A DNA stretch of 64,000 bases from Pomacea canaliculata (Eukaryota > Mollusca > Gastropoda > Architaenioglossa > Ampullariidae). The notes below the pieces were generated by a model. That model was not told the origin of the DNA. It was given only the letters and a program-made list of their open reading frames with translations, and did no database searches. Below are positions 50,601 to 61,000 of this stretch, in pieces (position 1 is the first letter of the stretch; each line of letters begins with the position of its first letter). Both the position numbers and the translations under genes were made by a program. The stretch lies in NCBI RefSeq assembly GCF_003073045.1, contig NC_037596.1:12149950-12213949 (forward strand). The letters run 5' to 3'.

Positions 50601-53600
50601 TCTTGACACCTGACTGACAGCGAAACCTTCAGAAGCTCTTCACCATCCTCAGTTTCCATTATGTTTTTGTCCACTTTATTAGCAATTCCCATTCCATTCG
50701 TGTCTAAGAGATTGAAGACAGCAGGAGGATTTCCTCTGTTATAAGAGCAGCAGACGTTGACTTCACCCTCATTAATAAGGTGAGTACTATTCACTTCTTG
50801 TCCGTCTACGCTCAGATTTGTGACTTCGGATGGGTCTGTACATAGGTAAAAGCACAAATATACATATAATTATATCCACATTCCTTAATTAATGCATTTA
50901 CTCTTTAGAAACTTCAATAATAATTTCATATACTAAAACACTGTGATAACTATGTTATTTAGAATATCAACTGACTTTGATTTATCTCGCGTGTACAGGT
51001 CATGCACTGACTACATTGCCACCCTACACATCATCATTGAGTAGTCTATTGAGTAGCAATCCTACCTTTATATAATTTTTTGGGGGGATTTTGACATGGA
51101 CGTCATCTAGAGGCTGATGATCAGGCATTACGTCTAAGCTCATAAACATTATCGATGGGTTATACAAGGATTCGTCCTCCCAAGTTATCCACAACGGTAA
51201 ACTCACTAAACCTTTCCTAATGAAGACCGGTAAGACAGGGTGCATATTATCACCAACAATATTCCTGATGATCATAGACTTGATTATGCGCAAGACTACC
51301 AAGATAAAAGCATCAGTATCCAGTGGACCTTCGCCAAACAGCTAGAGAACCTGAAATTTGCAGATGCCTATATTCTCCTATATCATCGGCAACAACATGC
51401 AAACACTAAAATGTGTAAACTAGCAGAGGAAGCGGAGACGACTGGCTTAAGGTCAAGACAAAGAAGACTGAAGTGATGAGAATTAACAACAAGCAGGAAC
51501 TCTCAATCCAACTTCAAGGAGATAACTTCATGGAAACAGATCGATTCGTGTATCTGAGGAGCATTGCCAACAAGGATGGTGGAGCGGACGATGACATCAA
51601 AAGCCACATTAACAATGCGGGTATGCATTTAACAGCCCAAGCCTCATCTGGAACTGCCGAGCATTATCCTTCCGCAGCAAGACCCGCATCTTCAACAGCA
51701 GTGTGAAAGCAGTTCTACTATATGGTTCTGAAAATTGAAGAGTGACAAACACCATCAAGAAGAAGCTCCAGACCTTTACCAGCCGATGCCTACGCCATAT
51801 TCTGGGAATAAGAAAAGAACCAAGCAGAATACCACTAGCCAAGCCATCAAAAATCGCAAATGGGGCTGGAGAGGACACACCCTGCACAAACCAGCTGACA
51901 CCATTGCCAGGAAGGCACTTGACTGGAACCCTCAGGGAAAGAGGAGAGTTGGGAGACCAAAGCAGACTTGGTAAAGAACAGTAGAGAGCGAGGCAACGGA
52001 CATCGGAACAACATGGACCCAACTGAGGGGGAAGGGCTGCCCTATACCGGGTCCGCTGGCGAGGTGTTGTTGCTCCCCTATGCTCCTCTAGGAGTAACAC
52101 GGAATAAACTAAGCTTAACTTGATAAACTGTTAATATCACGTCTTTAATAAATATATTGAAGTGATAAATAATATATTGAAGCATATAATTTATTTAAAA
52201 TAGTGCATACATCTACACTGAGGATTTGTAATCACTCCATAAAACCACAATATTAATAGTGTATAAGTTTATTACCTTATAAAAATCAGAGTTGTCCTAA
52301 ACAGTAAAAGAGGTTATATTTATAGTTATAGTAAAATTAAATTATGAAAAACGGCTTTTTGAATTTTTATTTATTTATTTTATTTTTTGATAGACCCTTT
52401 CTGAATATTATTTTAACTTTCAATCCCAATACTTCAGAGAAATATTAGAAGATGTAGTTTATACCGTTCATCAGGCATAAATAAATTCTGCTTATGTACC
52501 ATTAATACTTTCTTTTTGTCAAAAACGTGAGTCGTATATCGCAGTGTAATTTTCCACCTGATAAAATTTATTAGCAGGCCTTCGGAGGATTTGTTTTCTA
52601 ATTGTTCCTTAATTTTAGGCATGAACATGTCACACTCATGCAGATTTTCCATGATGGCTCAGCTTGTGTTGGTTTCATTTTTCAGGGAATTTTTATGCAT
52701 GTTTATTTTTTGTTATTTGTGTTGTTGTTGTTGTTGTTGTTGTTGTTGTGGTGGTGGTGGTGGTGGTGGTGGTGGTGGTGGTGTGGTGGTGGTGGTGGTG
52801 GTAATGGTGGTGTGTAGGAGAAGTGCATCAACATATAGCTTCAAGCAGTTTTAGCATTAATAACGAGCAAAAATACATGTTAGCTTTGTTAACTCTGGTT
52901 ACTTACATGTCACATCAATGGGTATCTCCAGCACTGTCTGTCTGTGTAGACTTTTATCCCGAATGTCGAGATATATCGCAGTGATGGACCGAGTGAGCAG
53001 CTGTGAAATCTTTATCTCCCAGGTCCTCATGGAGCTGGTGAAGTAGCGACGCTCTGCTACACACACTGTGTCATTACTGACATCATTATATTTCACAGTG
53101 AAGTTCTGATACTGCTGTGGCCTTATAAATTTGCACAGAAGTGTTCGGTTGTTATTGTGGCACACGTCAACATTGAGACGTGATGTGTCTGTAGATATTG
53201 AGTTTTCGCTAATATTAAGAAGATAACTAATATTTAAAAAACTGCCTTCTTTTTGATATAATATTTCACTGACGTCCACCTTTCCACCTGAAAATACAGA
53301 CATGATCGTGTTTACAGACATATACAGACACATGCTGACTAATTTTTACTTATATGTATGTGTGCTTAATAGAAAAAAACGAAAGGGTTAGTCTTAGACA
53401 AACTCTTATGACACACGACACTAGAAAAACGATTTTATTTTTTATTTTCTTGCAAATCCTTTTTTCTTACTTTTAGCTTACCATTGTTTACATTTACATA
53501 TAAGTTTTATTGTTGATAAAGTAAATGTAACATATATAGATCTATAAGCTGTTATTCGTGGATGTGGACACCCTTAAGCAGCTCATTTTTAGTACGAAAA

Positions 53601-53693
53601 GTTGTGTTACTTACTTGTATTACAAGAAGGAAACGCCAGCTTGTGTAAACTAAATAGTATTAGAAAAGAGAAACACTGGAAAGCTGTCTCCAT
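44389..53693 (-). CDS. Gene C: Ig-like transmembrane receptor, complete
   Basis: Seven exons on the minus strand: 53615-53693, 52907-53287, 50530-50835, 49939-50226, 48245-48382, 44535-44672 and 44389-44411. All junctions are phase 1, GT-AG, and the joined CDS of 1353 nt is open (450 residues). Order: signal peptide, N-terminal cysteine domain, two Ig-like domains, one TM helix, tail with SVYGKL. Type I membrane receptor by architecture. Several N-x-S/T sites suggest glycosylation. It is a tandem paralogue of gene B. Introns hold an RTE-like LINE (51.06-52.11 kb) and a Harbinger fragment in antisense. The stop soon after the last acceptor (DFYRKSK) shortens the tail compared with B. Ligand and role unknown; recognition or immunity is inferred from family type and clustering. 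Confidence 0.75.
48245..48382 (-). CDS. Gene C transmembrane exon
   Basis: Acceptor AATTCACAG, donor AACG|GTAAGT. A short stalk (SETTAPSVES) leads into VGVLTISFSCGGVLLAVVIT and IVVIFV, then a basic KITTKENEN. Phase 1 on both sides. Gene B has no recognisable equivalent. Confidence 0.78.
48605..49038 (+). mobile_element. PIF/Harbinger transposase N-terminal fragment
   Basis: ORF from ATG 48781 reads MADLADDEMLMLAAVLHVLK, then RRWWVRPWLKRRAQQGAYNS, LMRVLIAEDSDSYSNFVRMD and stops at 49038. The RRWWVRPWL...GAY..LM.EL..ED...Y.NF.RM arrangement is the N-terminus of HARBI1-like transposases; the DDE domain is absent. The sequence GGCGCCACACGGG near 48612 may belong to a terminal repeat. It lies in the gene C intron between Ig3 and TM exons, in antisense. 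Confidence 0.65.
49939..50226 (-). CDS. Gene C third Ig-like domain exon
   Basis: Acceptor GATGTTTTCAG, donor TCTA|GTAAGT; 288 nt like its gene B partner. APQFVDGPVTFVSSELEKV, KAHTTIFNECSL, KCNLSGEPPNLVL, NITQGIWKITLGNEIGSANT. Confidence 0.78.
50530..50835 (-). CDS. Gene C second Ig-like domain exon
   Basis: Acceptor ATGTACAG, donor AGAT|GTAAGT. VDGQEVNSTHLINEGEVNVC, CSYNRGNPPAVFNL, RCQDDWPTIRCEGKE, NRSVSLLVR. Matches gene B (29508-29810) and gene A (10885-11168) throughout. Confidence 0.78.
51062..52107 (+). mobile_element. RTE-like LINE remnant, RT and C-terminal part, many frameshifts
   Basis: In changing frames: YKDSSSQVIHNGKLTKPF, RQGCILSPTIFLMIIDLIMR, a degraded ADD region, TGLRSRQRR, MRINNKQELS, FVYLRSIANKDGGADDDIKS, SRCLRHILGIRKE, and the end W.GHTLHKPA, ALDWNPQGKRRVGRPKQTW. 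The last block and the final NTE-TAA at 52107 are diagnostic of a common invertebrate endonuclease-reverse transcriptase family. It sits in gene C between the N-domain exon and the Ig2 exon. Confidence 0.8.
52720..52813. repeat. Compound (GTT)n(GGT)n microsatellite
   Basis: About ten GTT units run into about twenty GGT units with minor interruptions, in the intron of gene C just downstream of the N-domain exon. The apparent ORFs across it are artefacts of the repeat. Confidence 0.95.
52907..53287 (-). CDS. Gene C N-terminal domain exon
   Basis: Acceptor GTATTTTCAG, donor ACAT|GTAAGT; 381 nt. GSFLNISYLLNISENS, VDVCHNNNRTLLCKF, YQNFTVKY, TVCVAERRYF, TWEIKISQLL. Rich in N-glycosylation sites. 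Homologous to the gene B exon 31499-31864. Confidence 0.75.
53615..53693 (-). CDS. Gene C signal peptide exon
   Basis: ATG at 53693 in CGCCATGG. METAFQCFSFLILFSLHKLA is a clear signal sequence. Donor ACAA|GTAAGT, phase 1. Confidence 0.8.
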
Positions 53694-53768
53694 GGCGATA
53701 CACATCAGGCGGCTGTGGAGACAACAGTGTGAGTGTGATGTCCACATCAAGTGGAGATGAAGACTGAG

Positions 53769-53778
53769 CACATCCTGT
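53769..53778 (-). promoter_or_regulatory. Upstream motif ACAGGATGTG of gene C
   Basis: Identical to the motif upstream of gene B and at nearly the same distance from the ATG (76 against 79 bases). Confidence 0.45.
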
Positions 53779-53779
53779 A

Positions 53780-55742
53780 CTACTTACATCTCATAAACAC
53801 TCCAAGCTTTCGTCTTCCTTGTACAGTTTAGTGCAGTCATAACTTCTATGTTCTTTGATAGAAGTGTGTCTTTGTTTCTGATAGCTTAAAGCACAGTGTT
53901 TTAGTATAATGCTTTATGAGTAGAGCTGAATTAATTAAATATACTCTAGCAGTAATTTTTATTATGATTACTTATTTTATAGTCAGTTTATAAAAATTAG
54001 TTCATCAGACTTTTGTTTGTTAAATGTCAGAATGAAAAGGTTAATAGCAATGCCTGGTATAAATCTTTCCATTTTTTTTATTATTTTTAGTTTTAGCTTA
54101 CTATAAAGTTCAAGTTATATTTTTTTACTTCAAATTGTTATAAATCCTTTTGTATATATATAGCCATTATCTTTTACCTAAGCTATTAGTGAATTCCTTG
54201 ATACTAGTATACAGACTGAAAATATCGACACCGTTATTGTTAAATAAAACCTGAATAGAGAGGATGGATTTTATTTTTGGCAAACTCAGTTTAACTGGTA
54301 TGTCTGCTTCCTTATCTTAAACACAGTTCAGGCTTTTTGATTAACAAAAATAATTCAAATAAATGGTTTTATTGCAAATGTACAAAACTGGTTATTTTTC
54401 TTCTTGGTGAGAGTTCGGTTAGTATTAGAACAAAGATTAAACAATACAATGTTCATATAACATACGGGTATCTCTTTTTTCAAATGTTTATATTTTATCA
54501 ATGCATCCATCCAGAACTGAAAAAGCACATTTTTGTCTGGCATTAGACAAGCTTTTAAAACAATTTATATTGCCTATGATTTATGTGTATACTTTTGAAA
54601 AATTTAGACAATAGGTTTAATGCATGAGCATACACGCTGTTCCCTACCCCTCATCACACACGCAAACACTTGAATTATTCATTGATCGGAAATTCCCGTA
54701 TCATGAATGTATCTATTAATAGTCTGGAGTTCTTACAGTGGAGAGACGACCTAAGCCTCATTTCCTCCCGAGCTCGTAGCCGTCGAGTGCTTGTGCAAAG
54801 TATGTACAGATCGTTTTATATTTACTGGCTTGTGAACGCTACTTTATCTATCATGTTTTTAATAAACACCTTAAAACTTTCATGAATTCGTGATCTCAGA
54901 ATGACATTGCTTTGGGAATAATGCCTGCAGTCTACAATATTAATCTCATATCAGATATACTGCTTTATTACAACTCGCCAACACTGTGAACCATCCCATA
55001 CTGAAAGTTCAACCTGAATGGCTTGCGAGAGAGAGAATGAGCGACAATTTTGATAATTCGGACGTTGAAAGTCTGCATATCTCGTGCTAAAGTAGCAGTT
55101 TTCTTAGAACCAAGAAAAAATATACAGTCAGCGACCGAATAATCCAAACTGTCTCTCATTCTCTCCCCTTGTCTGGTGATGACTGCTGGGAACCTTGTCA
55201 ATGGTGTACAAACGTGACGTAGTACGATGTTAGCAGCGCTCGTTAATCGCAGGTGCTATTCTTAGCGGATAATTAATTCACGGATGGGTTTTGGATGCTG
55301 TACTTTAGAGGTTAGTTTTGTTATTGCCTATATCTATATCTGAAGAAACGCAAACCATTTAGGGTTGGTCTTCAGTCTAGGTACGAGTGTTTAAACTATG
55401 AAGACACAACCTCTCGACCCGCTAACAGAAGGTATCACAGTCAATCGTCTCTTCATGCCCACGTTTCTCGTCGCAAGGACCATATTTCCTAACAGATACC
55501 TAATGAATTGTAATTAAATAATGTAATTATCATAACATTTTGTAAGATCCTGCTTTCTCCTTATCTCTATTGAGCAAAGTGATTAGTGACATGACAACAA
55601 TTTTTCCACTACATATATAGACAAACCAGAGATAACCCTAAACTCGCCTTTAATCAGATACGTAGCATTAAAAATTCTTTGTATACACTCACATTGATTT
55701 ACAGGAACGTCTGTTAAGGTTCTTTGCTTTTACATCTTACAG
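53780..55742. other. Divergent intergenic space between genes C and E
   Basis: No confident signal peptide exon for gene E. A weak candidate is ATG at 54264 (MDFIFGKLSLT, then a phase-1 GTATGT donor), which is too short for a signal peptide. The rest appears non-coding. Confidence 0.3.
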
Positions 55743-57941
55743 ATATTTCAGAAATGAGTGGCGAAACGTCTGTGACATTTCTAATTCCCGAGAGTTCATG
55801 CCAGAAAGATTTTGAAGTCTGGGCTTTGTTTGCTGATGGTGCAAAAGGTAATTGATAAAACCACCAAATATCTGTTTATATTTCTATCTTTGCTTCCGGA
55901 TGTCTCTTCTTGGACCCTGTCTGCATTTCATTGACTTAAAGTTAAAAGAAAGGTATTGACGACTTTTCTGTGAACGTTGTTTAATGTTTATATCATCCAG
56001 TGTAATCTTGTTCTTCATTCTGCACTGTGTGTTTAATATGGTTTAGCGATTGGAGTGTGCTTATAACATGCAAAGTGTGTTGCAGTATGTCAGATTTAAC
56101 ATACGAACATGTGCAGACAGACACAAAGCAGTGTGTTACATAGACATAACATGTAGACAAACACAGAGCATTGTTACATAGAATTAACATGTGTAGACAC
56201 ACACAGCGTGTTGGATGGACTTATCGTGTAGACACACAGCGAGCAGTATATGAGACTTAACATGTGCTACATTTACAGAGCAGCGTAGCAGAGTAACGGT
56301 AGCAATGCTGTAGCCTAGGGGAAGTAGCAGTGAGTATTCATTCTACTATAGACTGCAGTAGTCTCTTATTTATCAGGTCCTTTTTTTCTTCTACATTTCT
56401 TCTCGGTCAAAATCTAGTGAAGGAAACAAAAATAACTCAGCTTTAAAATCCAATTAGATGAGCATATGAAACTGCTATTATTCGCCAACATTACCTCTAT
56501 TTACCTGTATAATCGCTAATGGGATTGAAGTTGTTATTTCTGTACTGTAGTGTAAAACCTTTGGGCGGTGTTCTTTATTTCTTACTTAGTAAAAGTGGAG
56601 TTAGGGTAATTAAAACAAACGGCATTCTGGATCTTTTCATTTTCAGAAAAACACTCAAATAGCTTTTCGTATTCTTAAGAGTTATTTATCATAAAGTAAG
56701 GACATCCGTTTTTGTTTTTGTTTTTTTTGTAATATGTTATACAGAAAGCGTTCTCATTTGTGACTGGGTAGACAAGTACCACTGTAGCAGTGCTCCAGGA
56801 TATACCCATACACTTGAAAACACCACTGCTCTAATCACAGTACCACTTGACTTGGAAAAGAAACCTGACCATTTCATCTGTAACTCTCTCTTTAATCCTA
56901 AGACTGACGCCAGCTGGTGCTATTGCAGAAAAGCAGGTGAGGATGTCAAATGTATCTTACTGTTTACAATTATTAATTAACTCCTTCTGTGATTATCGTA
57001 ATTTAGTCGTAAATGACACTAATACAATACAATACACAGCTTTCCATATTAATCTTAGAGTTACGTAGTTAAAACAATTCACTTGACAGGTTTTAAAGGC
57101 GCCACACAAAACAAATAAGATACAAAATGTTTTATAACGTGCTTCTGGTGCATGTTTGTCCCTGCTGACATATATATATATAGTTGTTTAAAGCTACAGA
57201 AAAACTTGCAACCGGCATAGACAACACAACTTTAGGATCTATATATTAAAAAGGGTATATACTGTTAACATTTTAGCTACTTGCTAGTTAGCAGTTTTTT
57301 TTCTTAGTCAGATTATATTGTGTCAATATATTTTATACATATTCTAAGATTATATTGTGTCAATATATTTTATACATATTCTAAGATTACCTCTTGATTA
57401 TATTATTTCACTCTGTTTTCTTCAGTATTTAAACTGTGTGGTATTAACTACATCATTAATAATTGTAATGATACCGGCTACAAATTATATTAGCCACTAA
57501 GACATTTTAGTTAAGGAAGGTTCGTTACCATTAAAAACTAAACAGCTGCTCTGATGCACTATCTTTGTTGTTAAAACTGATTAAGAAAGTTAAGCTCATT
57601 ACAATTTACAATTTTAATACACAGTACTTCAGATTTATTGTTCTTTGTAATGCTAGGTGTGCTGCACTCTCATGACTTTAATTCCGTTTGTTCTACTTTG
57701 TACTTACCATTACAAACAGCTATGACTACGATTCAAACTTTTTTAAAGGTAATGATCCAATGATAGGCAGTAACATCTATATATTATCGAGAAGCACACG
57801 CGGTATTATTATTTTCTTTTCTTCTTTACTTACCCTTATTGATATGAAAAATAATGATGCCAACTATAAAAATTGTTCGCTTCAAACCATCAGAACTTTT
57901 TATTTGTTCTGTATTTGGTCAACAACTGGTCAATAACAATA

Positions 57942-58003
<62 letters not shown>

Positions 58004-61000
58004 AAGCCTCTGCTCTTTTAAATACAGTTTAATCGATAAAACAGTTTAATTAAGTAATATTTGATGAAGAATGTTAGAAATAACAAAGGTATAAGGGAGG
58101 AGCATGGCCAGTGTCGTCTGCTAGATTAGCAAAGGAGACAAAAGTATTCAGGGGTCTGAAGTCTACTAAAGAACAGCATCTTGTAGTAGAATGATGAAGA
58201 AATGGCAAAAGCAACGAATCAACCTGCACACCTGTACTTTCCACCATTTACACTACTGACCGCGATCATTAAGTTTTTGAAGAACATCCCATTCACAAAT
58301 TTGCAAACCTCTGTGTGATGGAACGGGAGATGGCGCGTCTGTAAGGGGTGCTGTTACCACCCGCCCTTAGGGGAAAGGGGTCCTCTGGCTGGCTCGCTTC
58401 GCCCGCTTTCACCCTCACACTCAGACACCCGTCCGTTCCACACGTCCGCACGCTCACTGACTGACAGTCGCTCTCCTCGCGTGCGCAAAACACACAACTG
58501 ACAAGACAGTTGCACAACAAACAAATTATAATTACAAGACAATTAACGAAGCAAATTAGGTTGACACAAATTTGAGAGCAGACTAAACTTTAAACGTTAA
58601 CTAATTGGTACATACGACCGTATCTGTACAAATGTCCGTGCCTGATGATTTGAAGATGGGTGTGACCGGCTGTACACACCTGTTGTCGTGGAGGTTAGTG
58701 TGACTGACTGTCCACACTTGCAGATGAAGAGATAGGTGCGTCTGCTGTGCACACCTGTTATCGTGGAGGTTAGTGTGACTGACTGTACACACTTGAGAAG
58801 ATGGGGGTGACTGGCTGTACACCCCTGTTGACATGGAGGTTAGTGTGACTGACTGTACACACTTGAGAAGATGGGTGTGACTGGCTGTACACACCCGTTG
58901 ACGTGGAGGTAAGTGTGACTGACTGTACACACTTGTAGACGAAGAGATAGGTGTGACTGGCTGTACACACCTGTTGATGTAGAGGTTAGTGTGACTGACT
59001 GTACACACTTGCAGACGAAGAGATAGGTGTGACTGGCTGTACACACCTGTTGACGTAACACCGTTGACGCCCTCGCTTGTCGTTGCACCTCTCACCACTC
59101 TCATCCACCAGACCGCAAGTGCCAGCAGGTAGCGGTTCGTTCTACGCGGAACGGGCTTCCCTGTCGCAGACCTGCTGCATGCGTCTGAAAACTCCGAGAC
59201 CGACGTCTCTGCTTGGATACAAGGGGAAAAAGCCCCGACTAACCATCTACCTCTAACTATATACTAATCAAACACGTGACTACTCGTCACCTAATCTACT
59301 TGTGCCTAACGTTATCGCTCTAATACTAAGGCTACTACTGCCTACTGCGCTATTCCCGTACCTACTACATCTGCCAACCCCGACTCTAGTTCCCGATCTC
59401 CTCCATAAGTCACTGCGCCCTGTCAAGTCGTAAAAACGGACAGAAAGGTTTCCCCCACTGTCCGCTTTTACTGATCCCCGCCTACCTATAATTACCTACA
59501 CCCCGCTTCGGCTGTTGTTCTGGCCTTGAACCAGGCTGGTTCATGACACTCTACTTCTAGTTGAGCTGATAGATAGTTAACTTAATTATCTGTTATGACC
59601 CTAATAGATGGTTTTCTGATTAGATAAAAAAAATTATAATAACTCTACTCTTGCAATACTGGCAAAAGACACAAACCATGTTGATAAACTAACCCAATTA
59701 AAAAAAACATTTAATAAAGCAGCTTTCTTATTTCTGTCACCATCTCTTTGACCCTTCAACAACACACATACATTGAGACAGAAAAAGATTGCCAAGGAAG
59801 GCAGTCATTTGGTCTGTGGTGATATGTGTCATATCAGGTACATTACTGAGGAGGCTTCTAACAATTCATAGCAACATACATATTGATATATTGACAACTG
59901 TCTCCAGAAGACGGCTGTAAGTAGTAGTAATAATAAGAAGAACAATAATAATGATTGATAAAACGCATGAAGGAACGAGACACGTCATACGAATGACGGA
60001 AGGATAAACAACCACCAAGACATGTAATAGAAGACAAACAAAGAAAATGTAGGTAGGACTCTGTAAACAAACAGTAGGTGTTTAGAACTTCGTGAATCTC
60101 CAGAGGAAGACGAGCAGGTGGACTAGTTAACACATGGAAAATGTTAAAGATTATGCTGTCTTTAAGACGACTTTCTCCATTATCTTAGAAAAGACAATTT
60201 TGTAACTGGGTGGTAGTTGTTTTACACATTGACATCATGTGTGAACATCATTAAGAAGTGGCCTCATCAAGGCCTTTGTAAGTAATGATGGCAAAACTCC
60301 TGTTGACAAACTGACATTAACACTAATGATGGCGGGAAGTAAAACATCTAAGCATTCTAGATAAAAGACCTGTGGGCATTGAGTCTACCTTTTTGGCCTG
60401 GCTTTGAGTGATCATCTTCATATCAGTGAATCTTGTGGAATGTTTTGCTGTTTATTTTGGAAGGAAAAGGGCTTCCATCTCACACTGATTTTGCATTTGA
60501 TCTTGTGGGGGATGTGTGTATGGGGGATGTGGGTAAAGAGAGGGGCATAAGTCTACTCGTGTATGTGCTCTCTTACTTATCAATGTCTAGGAGGTTTGCC
60601 AAGTCTGCTTTGGTGGTGAACTTTGTCTGTGCCCTCTTTTCCTGCTGTTGTCATTTGCTTTAGGCTAGTATGAGGCGTGTGAAGTCCACCATGGTGGTGT
60701 ACTGCATTGGTTGCCGTGTCCGTGTTACTCTCTTCTACTTTATTTGGCTTTCTGGTATGATTTTACTTTCTACTTTGTAGACTGGATTTTAGAACTTTTG
60801 ATACCTCTTTTATGTGGGTGTTCAATTTATGGGGATATCTATGGCTATATACTGAGACATAATATAGACTTGAGAGATATATTGATAAAGTGACTTTATA
60901 TAGCTTTATATCCAGGTACTATGAACAGTCTTATGGTCAGTTACAAAAACAAACAGCCTAACCCCATCAACACAAACCGACAGACACGGATGCACACAAC

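Noticed and set aside
52591..52854. ORFs with long Leu, Cys, Gly, Trp or Val runs
   Set aside because: They are translations of the (GTT)n(GGT)n microsatellite with no start or splice context.
54264..54297. MDFIFGKLSLT as first exon of gene E
   Set aside because: Phase and GTATGT donor fit, but 11 residues without a proper hydrophobic core do not make a signal peptide.
58601..59104. 167-codon open frame with repeated VCTVSHTNL-like units
   Set aside because: The minisatellite has no stop in this frame by chance; unit lengths vary and shift the frame, and there is no domain or splice support.
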